DNA from: DAOPZJ01 sp964587625 | GTDB lineage: Bacteria; Bacillota; Clostridia; Oscillospirales; JAKOTC01 | Direction of reading: 5' to 3' | NCBI GenBank assembly: GCA_964587625.1 | Contig: CAZPLU010000016.1 | Span: 1-55,644, forward strand | DNA length: 55,644 nucleotides | Shown: positions 26,686 through 34,466 of the stretch, one piece after another | Layout of the letters: each line of letters opens with the position of its first letter | How positions within the stretch are numbered: the first letter of the stretch is position 1 | The notes under the pieces: generated by a model | Database searches by the model: none | What the model saw: only the letters and a program-made list of their open reading frames with translations | Told to the model about the DNA's origin: nothing | Position numbers and translations under genes: made by a program

Positions 26686-27900
26686 ATGCAGTCGCTGCGG
26701 CATCTTTATAAAATCGGGCGCGGGCCGTCGAGCTCGCACACGATGGCGCCCGACAAGGCGTCGAGGTTTTTTGCGGCCGAGTTCCCGGACGCCGATACAT
26801 ACAAGTGCATCCTCTACGGCTCTCTCGCCATGACCGGCAAGGGGCATATGACCGATTTGATCATTCAAAATGCATTCGCGCCCAAACCCTGTGAGGTGAT
26901 CTTTGATAAAAAGACCGCGCGGCTGCCGCACCCGAACACTTTTGATCTGTTCGCCTATCAAAACGGCGCGGAGATCGGGATGAAACGGGTGTTCAGCGTC
27001 GGCGGCGGGAGTTTTCGCATTCTCGGGGAGGAGGCGAAAGAGCCGCGCCAATATTACCCGGAAAACAGCTTTGACGAGATCGCCCGAACCTGCAAAAAAA
27101 ACCACTTGCAGATTTGGGAGTATGTCGAACGCGTCGAGGGCGAGCGGATTCACGAGTACCTGCGCGAGGTCTGGCGGGTGATGCAAAAGGCCGTCGACGA
27201 GGGGCTTGCCGCGAAGGGGATTTTGGCGGGCGGCCTCGGGGTCAGCCGCAAGGCAAATTATCTGTTTAACCGAAGACACGAAAACGAGTCGCCGCAGACC
27301 CGGGAGAACCGGCTCGTGTGCGCTTATGCGTTTGCCGTGAGCGAGCAGAACGCGGGCGGCGGCGAGGTTGTGACCGCACCGACCTGCGGGGCGAGCGGCG
27401 TGTTGCCTGCGGTACTCAAATACATGCAGCAGACCAACCATTTTACCGATGAAGAAATCATCTGTGCCCTCGGGACGGCGGGCGTGATCGGCAATCTGAT
27501 CAAGCAAAACGCCTCGGTCAGCGGCGCGGAATGCGGCTGTCAGGCCGAAATCGGCAGCGCGTGTTCGATGGCGGCCGCGGCGGCGGCGCAGCTGTTCGGG
27601 ATGGGACTGGATCAGATCGAATACGCCGCCGAGGTGGCGATGGAGCACCATCTGGGGCTGACCTGCGACCCGGTATGCGGGCTGGTGCAAATCCCGTGCA
27701 TCGAGAGAAACGCCGTGGCGGCGATGCGCGCAATCAACGCGTTCCGGATCGCCGACTTTTTGGCCGAGACGCGCAAGGTTTCGTTCGACACGGTGGTCAA
27801 GACGATGTACGAGACGGGCAAGGACCTGTCGAAGCGTTACCGCGAGACCGCCGAGGGCGGCTTGGCGAAGCATTTGAAGTTGAAAAAGCGGCAGGAGTAA
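26686..27900 (+). CDS. sdaA: L-serine ammonia-lyase (Fe-S dependent, single chain)
   Basis: A 404-residue enzyme deaminating L-serine to pyruvate and ammonia. The N-terminal beta-like domain has GRGPSSSHTMAP. The alpha-type catalytic domain has APTCGASGVLPAVLKYM, NASVSGAECGCQAEIGSACSMAAAA and HHLGLTCDPVCGLVQIPCIERN, which supply the oxygen-labile [4Fe-4S] cluster and active-site cysteines. It lacks the ACT domain that some longer single-chain enzymes carry. Pyruvate from serine would serve fermentation. Start preceded by GAAGAGGG. Confidence 0.93.
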   Translation: MQSLRHLYKIGRGPSSSHTMAPDKASRFFAAEFPDADTYKCILYGSLAMTGKGHMTDLIIQNAFAPKPCEVIFDKKTARLPHPNTFDLFAYQNGAEIGMKRVFSVGGGSFRILGEEAKEPRQYYPENSFDEIARTCKKNHLQIWEYVERVEGERIHEYLREVWRVMQKAVDEGLAAKGILAGGLGVSRKANYLFNRRHENESPQTRENRLVCAYAFAVSEQNAGGGEVVTAPTCGASGVLPAVLKYMQQTNHFTDEEIICALGTAGVIGNLIKQNASVSGAECGCQAEIGSACSMAAAAAAQLFGMGLDQIEYAAEVAMEHHLGLTCDPVCGLVQIPCIERNAVAAMRAINAFRIADFLAETRKVSFDTVVKTMYETGKDLSKRYRETAEGGLAKHLKLKKRQE

Positions 27901-27916
27901 GGGAGCACGAAATAAG

Positions 27917-27953
27917 GTCGCCCTGCTTCGCAGGCACCCCTCAAAGAGGGGAA
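27917..27953. repeat. Short double-hairpin repeat
   Basis: Two adjacent small palindromes, CCTGC-TTC-GCAGG and CCCCTC-AAA-GAGGGG, followed by AATTAATA. The second resembles a dispersed Firmicutes repeat. It may also act as a terminator for the serine dehydratase gene. Confidence 0.5.
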
Positions 27954-27988
27954 TTAATATCCTCACAATATAAAAAGAGGCAAAAAGC

Positions 27989-28441
27989 ATGGACATCGCC
28001 GAGGTCAAAAAGAAACTGCGCAACCAAAAAAAGTTGGAGTGCGCGCTGCGGACATCGGGGCAGCTGAAAAGCGGCTCCGATTTGGTCTGGGACAGTTTTT
28101 TCGACCTCTCCGAAAACGGCCCAAACGGACAGGAAAAAACGAAAAAGGCGCGGTACGGCCTAAACGAGCTGTGCGCTATGACGCGGGAGCAGCTCAAGGC
28201 CGTGATCGACGAGTATTGGGCGTATGTCTACGGGGAGTTGTTTCAAGAGAGTATCATACAAGGGCGGCTTTTTTATAACCGCGAGGCATTGATACAGCTG
28301 GGGCTGCCGTGCGACGCCGACGAGGCCGCCGTGAAAAAGCGGTTTCGGGAGTTGGCGAAAAAACACCACCCCGACGCGGGCGGCGATCCCGCGAGATTCA
28401 TCGAACTGATGGGATTATATCGGAAACTGATCTTAAAATGA
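27989..28441 (+). CDS. Protein with a C-terminal J domain
   Basis: A 150-residue cytoplasmic protein. Residues from about 97 form a J domain (EALIQLGLPCDADEAAVKKRFRELAKKHHPDAGGDPARFIEL) with an intact HPD motif, so it should stimulate a DnaK-type Hsp70. The first 95 residues, charged and helical (YGLNELCAMTREQLKAVIDEYW), are not a domain I recognise and may define the client or location. It is not a DnaJ: no G/F or zinc region. Confidence 0.8.
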   Translation: MDIAEVKKKLRNQKKLECALRTSGQLKSGSDLVWDSFFDLSENGPNGQEKTKKARYGLNELCAMTREQLKAVIDEYWAYVYGELFQESIIQGRLFYNREALIQLGLPCDADEAAVKKRFRELAKKHHPDAGGDPARFIELMGLYRKLILK

Positions 28442-28516
28442 CGAATCGCGATATGACCAATGAATCATGCGGGATGATGAACCGCATAATTGATGTCCGA
28501 CCCCTTTTTTCATTCA

Positions 28517-28822
28517 TTATGCCCCGCCGAATAACTCGGCGATGGGATTGATGGCATTTTGCAATTTGTCAATGGTGCTGTTGAGACGTTCAAAGTCGAT
28601 TTGAGCGAGTTGTTCGGCGGCCATGCCCACATCTTCGGAGAGCGACTGCCAGTTGACGGACTTGAGATTTGCCGTCACCGCATCGAGGTCGTTGATCGTG
28701 GCGGCAATACGCGGCAGCAGCACCACGCCGGCCGCAACCGCCAAAATCAATACCATCACGGCGCAGAACGCGCAGAGACGGGTTGCAGACAGGAGCTTTC
28801 GCCCGTAATCATCGTGATCCAT
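28517..28822 (-). CDS. Small membrane protein with a helical tail
   Basis: A 101-residue protein with one membrane helix (about residues 16-38, LCAFCAVMVLILAVAAGVVLLP). A predicted outward-facing helical region follows with heptad-like hydrophobics (LDAVTANLKSVNWQSL, LAQIDFERLNSTIDKLQNAI). I do not recognise a named family. Start follows AGGAAGGGG. It is separate from the DUF4349 lipoprotein gene upstream on the same strand. Confidence 0.65.
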   Translation of the reverse strand: MDHDDYGRKLLSATRLCAFCAVMVLILAVAAGVVLLPRIAATINDLDAVTANLKSVNWQSLSEDVGMAAEQLAQIDFERLNSTIDKLQNAINPIAELFGGA

Positions 28823-29003
28823 CGGTTTACCCCTTCCTCGTATTCCGGTTGTATCGTGAACCGTTTGAACACCAACATGAGAACAAAGCCGTGAGCGGCT
28901 GCACGATATAAGCCGTTTATAATTCCATTTTACGTATTTTGAACTGAGATTTTGTCAAAACGCGGCGCTTCAGGCAATGACAACGAATTGTTTCAATGAT
29001 CCA

Positions 29004-29046
29004 AAACCGGCGGCTGCCGAAAAGGGCAACCGCCGGTTTGATTTTT
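29004..29046 (-). terminator. Terminator hairpin after the DUF4349 lipoprotein gene
   Basis: Arms AAACCGGCGG (29004-29013) and CCGCCGGTTT (29030-29039) lie just beyond the stop codon. A T-rich tract follows on the plus strand and a shorter one on the minus strand, so it may work in both directions. Confidence 0.6.
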
Positions 29047-29047
29047 A

Positions 29048-29932
29048 TCAGGGTTTGTCGTTTGTCTTGGCTTTTTTCGCTTTTTTACGGTGTACAAGCC
29101 AAAGCGCCAGCCAGGCGACCAGACCCGGGATCACGAGGAACGGCGCTATCGTCACCAGCGCGACGACGCACCATTTGGCGAATTTCCAAAGCGCTTTTAC
29201 CGAGGCGGTAAAGGCGTCTGAAACCCGCTGCCAAAAGGTCTCGGGCTTGGCGGGCGTGGTCTCGCCGACTTCCTGCAGATAGACGGTCACGGTCGAATAT
29301 TCAACTTGTGAATCGTATCTATTCAGGGTTGCGGTCAGTGATTCGATCTGATAGCGCACGTTCGAAAGCGCCTGTTCGATGGTGATGACATCCTCCATGG
29401 TATCGGCTTTTGTCAACAATGCGAGATACCGTTCTTCCTGCATTTGCAAGGTTCTCAGGCGGGCCTCGGTGTCGTAGTAGCTGTCGGTGATGTCCTGCGT
29501 ATCCCTGTTGTTGGAGACGACATTGCCCATCAGGGAGATGTCTTCGATGAAGGCGTCGAGATTTGCCGACGGGATGCGCATGGTCAGCGTGGCCCTGCGT
29601 CTGCCCGACGAATAGAGGTTGACGCCGCTCTCGGAGGCGCTCTCAACGTAACCGCCCGCGCCCGTGCAGCGCGCTTTGAGCGCCGGAAGCGTGTCCCCGT
29701 ACGCCAATGTCTCCATCGTGATTGACAAGGTGTAGATCAGCTTGCGCCCCGCCGCGGCGTTGGGTGCGCCGTCTTTGTCGGGAGCGGCTTCCTGCGGGGC
29801 TGTCATTCCGCCTTCGTCGTAACTGTTGTCATAATTACCTTTGCCGGGAGTCGTCGAATTCTCCGACTTTGCCGCCGCGCAGCCGCTGAAAAGCACCAGC
29901 AGCGCCAGCAGCAACAACAATGTCTTTTTCAT
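29048..29932 (-). CDS. DUF4349 domain lipoprotein
   Basis: A 294-residue envelope protein. The lipobox is LLVLFSGC (Cys18). A low-complexity linker (about 20-62) leads to the DUF4349 domain (about 63-225). Its features include LIYTLSITMETLAYGDTLPALKA, GGYVESASESG, TLTMRIPSANLDAFIEDI, a coiled-coil segment around YYDTEARLRTLQMQEERYLALL, and ESLTATLNRYDSQVEYSTVTVYL. A C-terminal membrane helix and a Lys-rich cytoplasmic tail follow. Function is unknown; the domain is widespread in Firmicutes. Confidence 0.88.
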   Translation of the reverse strand: MKKTLLLLLALLVLFSGCAAAKSENSTTPGKGNYDNSYDEGGMTAPQEAAPDKDGAPNAAAGRKLIYTLSITMETLAYGDTLPALKARCTGAGGYVESASESGVNLYSSGRRRATLTMRIPSANLDAFIEDISLMGNVVSNNRDTQDITDSYYDTEARLRTLQMQEERYLALLTKADTMEDVITIEQALSNVRYQIESLTATLNRYDSQVEYSTVTVYLQEVGETTPAKPETFWQRVSDAFTASVKALWKFAKWCVVALVTIAPFLVIPGLVAWLALWLVHRKKAKKAKTNDKP

Positions 29933-30028
29933 GTCTGTTTCCGTCCTTTCTTCGTGTGTATGCCTGAGATATTGAGGCGATTTGTCGAAAAGAAAGTTTT
30001 ATATGAGGCCATTTAACCTCTTTTCCAC

Positions 30029-30057
30029 TTGAACAGCATCCGGTCCCATGTTAAAAT
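30029..30057 (+). promoter_or_regulatory. Sigma-A promoter for the phosphopantetheinyl transferase
   Basis: TTGAAC, 17 bases, TAAAAT, about 20 bases before the ATG at 30077. Confidence 0.65.
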
Positions 30058-30076
30058 GAGTGTGAGAGGTGAGTAA

Positions 30077-30721
30077 ATGTTACAGGTCTTTTACACAACG
30101 ATCTCCGCCGTAGATATCGAAGATCAAAATAACATCCGACTCTGCGGGGGAAAACTGGCCGGGATGCGCAGTAAAAAGGCGATCCGCCAGTCGATGGGCG
30201 CGCGGCTGCTGCTTTGCAAGGTGCTGGCACAACAATATCCGCAGATTCCTTTGCCGCCGGAGATGAACGAAAATCAAAACGGAAAGCCGTATTTGGCGCA
30301 CGGCGGTCTCTTTTTCAATCTCTCGCATTCGGGCGATTATGCCGCGCTGGCGCTCTCGGACGAGGAGGTCGGCGTGGACATCGAAAAACTCGAGCCGCCC
30401 AAAATCGCCGTGGCAAAGCGGTTTTTTTCGAAACCCGAAACCGACTGGCTGGCGAGACACCCGATGAATTTTTACGATCTCTGGGTGTTGAAAGAGAGTT
30501 ATGTAAAAGCGCTCGGAACCGGGATGGCCACACCGATGTCTTCCTTTTCCATTGTGGCGGGAGATGAAATCGCGCTGGTCGGAGACGGCGGCGCGTTCGG
30601 GTTTTATTTATTCAATCAGCCGGAGGGCTATCGGCTGGCGGTCTGCAAACGGGGAAATCGGGAGGATTGTCCGCTGACCGAGATCAATATTGCTCCAGAG
30701 GACCGGTATATTCGGACGTGA
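30077..30721 (+). CDS. 4'-phosphopantetheinyl transferase, Sfp type
   Basis: A 214-residue enzyme that moves phosphopantetheine from CoA to carrier proteins. The magnesium-binding GVDIEKL and the signature FYDLWVLKESYVKALGTGM are intact, with FNLSHSGDYAALAL before them, typical of Sfp/AcpT enzymes. No polyketide or peptide synthetase genes are in the window, so the carrier partner is unknown. Its 3' end overlaps the 3' end of the opposing CHAP gene by 38 bases. Confidence 0.9.
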   Translation: MLQVFYTTISAVDIEDQNNIRLCGGKLAGMRSKKAIRQSMGARLLLCKVLAQQYPQIPLPPEMNENQNGKPYLAHGGLFFNLSHSGDYAALALSDEEVGVDIEKLEPPKIAVAKRFFSKPETDWLARHPMNFYDLWVLKESYVKALGTGMATPMSSFSIVAGDEIALVGDGGAFGFYLFNQPEGYRLAVCKRGNREDCPLTEINIAPEDRYIRT

Positions 30722-31436
30722 CCGTCGCGCTGCAATAGGCCATGATGATCGGATCCGTCGCCGCGATTTTGCGTCGGCGGATCTGTTTGACCTCATCCTC
30801 GGGGATGTTGCCCTCGATGGTGTTGATATAGGTGATGCCGTCTTCAACGACGGTTCCGGTCACGATGCCGATGTGGTTGGGATAACCGGCGTATACGCTG
30901 TCGAAGATGATCAGATCGCCGCGTGAGGGGATGAATTCGCCGCGGGCGGCGTAATAGCGGTTTTCTTTTTTAAACCACAGACCGGTGCGATACGCGGAAT
31001 CCCGCCACGGATAGACCGTTTCGATGAAGTCGGTGCCGAGCCGGTGCTCGGCTTTTTGAAGACAGTACATCGTAAACTCGGTGCACCACTGGGCATACGG
31101 GTTATTAAACAATTCGCCGTAGACCGTTTTGCCGTCTTTGACCGGGTATTGCGGCTCCTGTTCGGCGATGCCGATAAAGGTCTCGATGAACTCGTCGAGG
31201 GTGGCCTCATGTTCGGAGGACGTCACGGGGGAGATAATGCTCGGCGCGGCGGAGGACGCGGGAACAGAGCTCTCCGGGACGGAAGAAACCGCCGACTGAC
31301 CCGAGAGAGAACCGAGCGTGATTTGACCGGGTGAGGAAGAGGCGATCCCGGTTTCCGAATTTGAACAGCCGCATACGCCCGCCGCGAATAAAAATACGAC
31401 GGCAAGCGCTATTGTTTTTTGCTTTGATGCCCGCAT
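30684..31436 (-). CDS. CHAP-domain lipoprotein (putative peptidoglycan amidase)
   Basis: A 250-residue protein with lipobox GVCGC (Cys24) and a long Ser/Pro/Ala-rich linker (about 28-75). The C-terminal CHAP/NlpC-type domain has catalytic Cys in PYAQWCTEFTMYCL and His in YPNHIGIVTGTV. SRGDLIIFDSVYAG between them is typical of the fold. Such proteins cut peptidoglycan or other gamma-D-Glu/amide linkages at the cell surface. It is translationally coupled to ridA by an ATGA overlap. The 38-base tail overlap with the phosphopantetheinyl transferase implies antisense 3' ends. Confidence 0.85.
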   Translation of the reverse strand: MRASKQKTIALAVVFLFAAGVCGCSNSETGIASSSPGQITLGSLSGQSAVSSVPESSVPASSAAPSIISPVTSSEHEATLDEFIETFIGIAEQEPQYPVKDGKTVYGELFNNPYAQWCTEFTMYCLQKAEHRLGTDFIETVYPWRDSAYRTGLWFKKENRYYAARGEFIPSRGDLIIFDSVYAGYPNHIGIVTGTVVEDGITYINTIEGNIPEDEVKQIRRRKIAATDPIIMAYCSATVTSEYTGPLEQY

Positions 31437-31813
31437 CAGGTTTTGACGATGCTCTCGATCTCGATTAAAAGATCCTTGGGCAGACGCGAGACCTCGACCG
31501 TGGAGCGTGCGGGCGGATCCGCGGCGAAATAGGCGCCGTAAATCTCGTTGACCTTGGCGAAATCGTCCATGTTCTTTAAAAAGATCGTGGTCTTGACGAT
31601 GTGGTCAAGCGTCAGTCCCCGAAACGAGAGCAGGCCTTTGATGTTTTCCATCACTTGACGCGTCTGGGCGTCGATGCCCTCGGGCGCAAGATTGGTCTCG
31701 GGGTCGATGCCGATCATGCCGGAACAAAAGATAAAACCGCCGGTCTCGACCGCCTGGCAATAGGGACCCAGCGCCTTGGGCGCCAGCCCGCACGCGATGA
31801 TTTTTTTCTCCAT
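31436..31813 (-). CDS. ridA: RidA family enamine/imine deaminase
   Basis: A 125-residue trimeric protein that hydrolyses reactive 2-aminoacrylate produced by PLP enzymes. Family blocks: APKALGPYCQAVETGGFIFCSGMIGIDPET, QVMENIKGLL, VKTTIFLKNMDDFAKVNEIY and the substrate-binding arginine in PPARSTVEVSRLPKDLLIEIE. Start follows AAGGAGAA. It is the first gene of a two-gene operon with the CHAP lipoprotein, an unusual pairing. Confidence 0.93.
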   Translation of the reverse strand: MEKKIIACGLAPKALGPYCQAVETGGFIFCSGMIGIDPETNLAPEGIDAQTRQVMENIKGLLSFRGLTLDHIVKTTIFLKNMDDFAKVNEIYGAYFAADPPARSTVEVSRLPKDLLIEIESIVKT

Positions 31814-31866
31814 GATTTGGTTCTCCTTGTTTTTTGCCGCCGAAAGCGGTTTGTCCGTCTTGGGTT

Positions 31867-31895
31867 ATTTTATCACGTCAAGCGGAAATATGCAA
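31867..31895 (-). promoter_or_regulatory. Sigma-A promoter for ridA
   Basis: Reading the minus strand: TTGCAT, 17 bases, TAAAAT. Confidence 0.65.
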
Positions 31896-31993
31896 ATGCG
31901 GGGTTATAAAAAATCCGATGTGTTCCGAAATGCAGGGTGCGGGGAAATCCGAACGGCGGGAGCCCATCTCCGCCGTTCGGAAAAACCTGTTTC

Positions 31994-32441
31994 GGCGGGA
32001 GCAAGCCCCCGCTCTACGGTGAGATTTTTACGTCCCCCGTCTGCCAATTCCGCATTTCCAATTTCCAACCACCATCGGATGGCGCGTCAAGGATGCCGCG
32101 CCGCCGAGAGGGCAGAAGACAGAGAATAGAAGGTAAAATAAAAGCCGCAATAAATGAAAACGTCTTTGCGAGAGAGTGCGGGGGTTCACCCCGCTCATGA
32201 CGAAGCAATCCAAAAAGCATATGACCGATGAATCGCACATCCGCGATTTTATGTCTGGATTGCCGCGGGGCTGAAGCCCTCGCAATGACGGTTTTATATG
32301 TCCGTTCCCCGTCTGCCAATTCCGAATTTCCAATTTCCAACCACTATCAGACGGGAGCAAGCCGAGCAAGCTCCCGCCCTACGGTGAGATTTTTACGTCC
32401 CCCGTCTACTAATTTCTATTTTCCAATTTCCAACCACCATC
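31994..32441. repeat. Mosaic repeat island (gene-free, about 600 bp with flanks)
   Basis: This gene-free stretch holds three copies of one unit. Copy A (31994-32076) and copy C (32351-32441) carry GGGAGCAAGCC, CTACGGTGAGATTTTTACGT, CCCCCGTCT and ATTTCCAATTTCCAACCACCATC-like sequence. Copy B (32301-32350) has only the second half. Between A and B lies an inverted-ended element with TTTGCGAG, GACGAAGCAATCC and CTCGCAATGACG, a known type of dispersed bacterial repeat. Copy C runs up to the stop codon of the DUF4830 gene. A hairpin with CCGAACGGCGG arms lies just to the left (31949-31980). Confidence 0.7.
32160..32295. repeat. Inverted-ended dispersed element inside the island
   Basis: The left end reads TCTTTGCGAGAGAG and ATGACGAAGCAATCC; the right end reads GGATTGCCGCGG and CCTCGCAATGACGG. 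The ends are partial reverse complements. Each half contains a small GC hairpin (GCGGGGGTTCACCCCGC, and GGGGCTGAAGCCC). No ORF. Confidence 0.6.
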
Positions 32442-33012
32442 AGTCGCTCGGCCCCACGACTTCGTCCACAACGGCGGTCGGCTCGGTCAAAGCGCTCTCG
32501 ATGTCCACCGGCAGCGAGACCTCAGCCAAGGTCGACGCCTCGGCGCGCTCGGGCGAGAAGCCGTGCATAAAGCCGCCCAACGCCTTGCAACAGACGTCGC
32601 CGCCGATCACCTCGCCGTTATGTACGATCACATTGATGACCACCTTGTCGGTGACGCCGGGATAGTTGGTGATCACATAAGTATAACGGGTGGCTTTTTC
32701 GCCGCGGTATTTGGTCAGGTCGTAGCCCTGATTTTTTTGAATGGTGTTATACCGCTCGAGCACCGTGTCGAAATTCTTCGGAATATAGATTGAAATTGTC
32801 TCCGCAGGCGTCTGCTCGATTTCCCAGCCGAATTTTTGGATAAACTTGACCAGATCGACCTCACTGGCAACGGCGTTGTCCCTCGAAGTTGTCTGCGGGG
32901 GGGCTTCCGTTCTGCCTCCGGTCGCGATCAGGATCACGGCGACGATCGCCGCGATCAAAATGAGCGCGAAGGCGAGAACCCTCTTGTTCAATTTGAAAGA
33001 CCATACCATCAT
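32440..33012 (-). CDS. DUF4830 domain membrane-anchored protein
   Basis: A 190-residue protein with an N-terminal membrane helix (about 9-33, VLAFALILIAAIVAVILIATGG) and an extracytoplasmic DUF4830 domain. The domain shows FIQKFGWEIEQTPAETISIYIPKNFDTVLERYNTIQKNQGYDL, then YRGEKATRYTYVITNYPG and GEVIGGDVCCKALGGFMHGF. Function unknown. I start at 33012, where GAGAGGGAG is well placed, and not at the longer 33042. The C-terminus is acidic and the stop abuts the repeat island. Confidence 0.82.
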   Translation of the reverse strand: MMVWSFKLNKRVLAFALILIAAIVAVILIATGGRTEAPPQTTSRDNAVASEVDLVKFIQKFGWEIEQTPAETISIYIPKNFDTVLERYNTIQKNQGYDLTKYRGEKATRYTYVITNYPGVTDKVVINVIVHNGEVIGGDVCCKALGGFMHGFSPERAEASTLAEVSLPVDIESALTEPTAVVDEVVGPSD

Positions 33013-33211
33013 ATATAAACGCTCCCTCTCCGATACTGTCAAAGTATATTGAGAAAGAGCGCTTGATATACCATATGGAAAACGGAAAATCGAAATCGGA
33101 AAGCGGTGTGCGTGAGGGCGGAAGGCAGAAGCGGGAATAAAGAAAAAGATTTACAAGAAACGGTTTAAAACATTCGTTCTGTTGATTTTTATTTGGATTT
33201 CGACAACCATT

Positions 33212-34111
33212 TTACCTTGGCAAAATCAATCTCACGGCGTTGTGCAGATTGACGGCCTCGCAGTCGGTGTGTTCGCCGCCGTTTTCGCCGTCGAGCGTAA
33301 AGGCCAGCGGGGTCTTGGATTGAAACCGGATTTTCGAGGCGTGGTGCAGGGCGATCAGCTTTCCGTCATAATGGCGGTTGATCGCCTCGTCGAGCAGTTT
33401 TCCGATCTCTCCGGCGTTTTCCGGTTTGCGCACCAGCATGACCTCAAATTTTCCGTCGCACAGATTGACCTGGTCGTCGGAGAGCCGCATCACGCCGCCG
33501 ACCGAAGTCGAATTTGTGACCGCGCCGAAAATATATTCCCCCTCCTCGTGTATACCGTCGCATGTCACCTTGACCTCGAACGGTCTGATCTCTCCGATGG
33601 AGCGCAGACCGCCCATCAGATAGGCCGCATGCCCGAAGAGGTTTTTTTCCTTTTGGGGCGTCTCGTAGGAGACCCTTGTGAAAGCGCCGAACGACGCGAC
33701 ATAAGTGAAGTAGCGGCCGCAAAATTCGCCGACATCCTCGAAGCGCGGCTCTCCGGTCAGCAGGTTGGAAGCCGCTTTGAGAATGGAAGAGGGGAGGCCG
33801 AGAGATTTTGCGAGATCGTTGGTCGTGCCGCTCGGAATATAACCGATGGGGACGTCTTTGCCCGAGAGCAAGACGCCGCTGATGACTTCGTTGAGCGTGC
33901 CGTCGCCGCCGCAGCAGCCGATGACGTCATAATCGCCCGCCGAAGCCGCCAGCAGACGCGTGGCCTCGGCGCGGGCCGAGGTCATATGTACCGAGACGAT
34001 ATAACCGCCGCCGGAAAGGATTTTTTTAATGCGCCCGATGTATCGGAGCGCAAGCATTCGACCCGCGGTCGGGTTGACGATCAAAAGCAGTTTTTTCCCT
34101 GTGCAATCCAT
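33212..34111 (-). CDS. Diacylglycerol/lipid kinase (YegS/DagK family)
   Basis: A 299-residue cytosolic lipid kinase. The NAD-kinase-like catalytic motifs are present: LIVNPTAGR at the start, GGDGTLNEVISGV (nucleotide loop), and YIPSGTTNDLAKSLGLP. A C-terminal beta domain follows. Relatives phosphorylate diacylglycerol or other lipids, in Gram-positives recycling the diacylglycerol left by lipoteichoic acid synthesis. The longer frame to 34132 begins with TTG; the ATG at 34111 has AAAAAGGA at good distance and is preferred. Confidence 0.9.
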   Translation of the reverse strand: MDCTGKKLLLIVNPTAGRMLALRYIGRIKKILSGGGYIVSVHMTSARAEATRLLAASAGDYDVIGCCGGDGTLNEVISGVLLSGKDVPIGYIPSGTTNDLAKSLGLPSSILKAASNLLTGEPRFEDVGEFCGRYFTYVASFGAFTRVSYETPQKEKNLFGHAAYLMGGLRSIGEIRPFEVKVTCDGIHEEGEYIFGAVTNSTSVGGVMRLSDDQVNLCDGKFEVMLVRKPENAGEIGKLLDEAINRHYDGKLIALHHASKIRFQSKTPLAFTLDGENGGEHTDCEAVNLHNAVRLILPR

Positions 34112-34166
34112 TTGATATTCATCCTTTTTCAACGGGAAACTGTGGTTGACGGCCGGCGGCGCGGGT

Positions 34167-34253
34167 TCACCGCAGCAGATAAGCGGCCACTCCGCCGACC
34201 AGCGTCAGCGCCATCAATGCGGCAAGCACAATCGCAAGGATTCTCTTTTTCAT
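34167..34253 (-). CDS. 28-residue membrane peptide
   Basis: A short frame of 28 codons with a strong ribosome-binding site (GGAAAGGAAG, eight bases before the ATG). The peptide starts MKKRILAIVLAALMAL, continues through a hydrophobic stretch and ends AAYLLR, so it is a single membrane helix or an isolated signal peptide. It ends 55 bases before the lipid kinase ATG and probably shares its transcript. No family is recognised. The alternatives are a leader peptide or the remnant of a larger secreted protein. Confidence 0.5.
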   Translation of the reverse strand: MKKRILAIVLAALMALTLVGGVAAYLLR

Positions 34254-34385
34254 TTGCGCGACTTCCTTTCCCGGACCGGGACGCCATGACAGAGCATGCG
34301 GAGATTTTGCCTTCGAGCCCGGTAAAACCATTATATCGCCGCTGCCGTTTTGTGTCAATCTGTATATCCAGCGGTTCTTTGGCTA

Positions 34386-34414
34386 TTGCATTTTCGGACA
34401 AGTTGGTTTATAAT
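34386..34414 (+). promoter_or_regulatory. Sigma-A promoter for the nucleoside ABC importer
   Basis: TTGCAT, 17 bases, TATAAT, followed by a 50-base leader and AGGAGG before the ATG at 34467. Confidence 0.75.
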
Positions 34415-34466
34415 TGAAATTGAACTCGCAAAGCGAGAGGAAAAGACAATATGTAGGAGGGTTTTT

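Noticed and set aside
26464..28197. A 577-codon minus-strand frame across proS, serine dehydratase and the J-domain gene
   Set aside because: It crosses three well-supported plus-strand genes and shows no domain; it is a shadow frame.
33182..34417. A 411-codon plus-strand frame over the lipid kinase
   Set aside because: The minus-strand kinase has intact motifs and a ribosome-binding site; the plus frame has neither.
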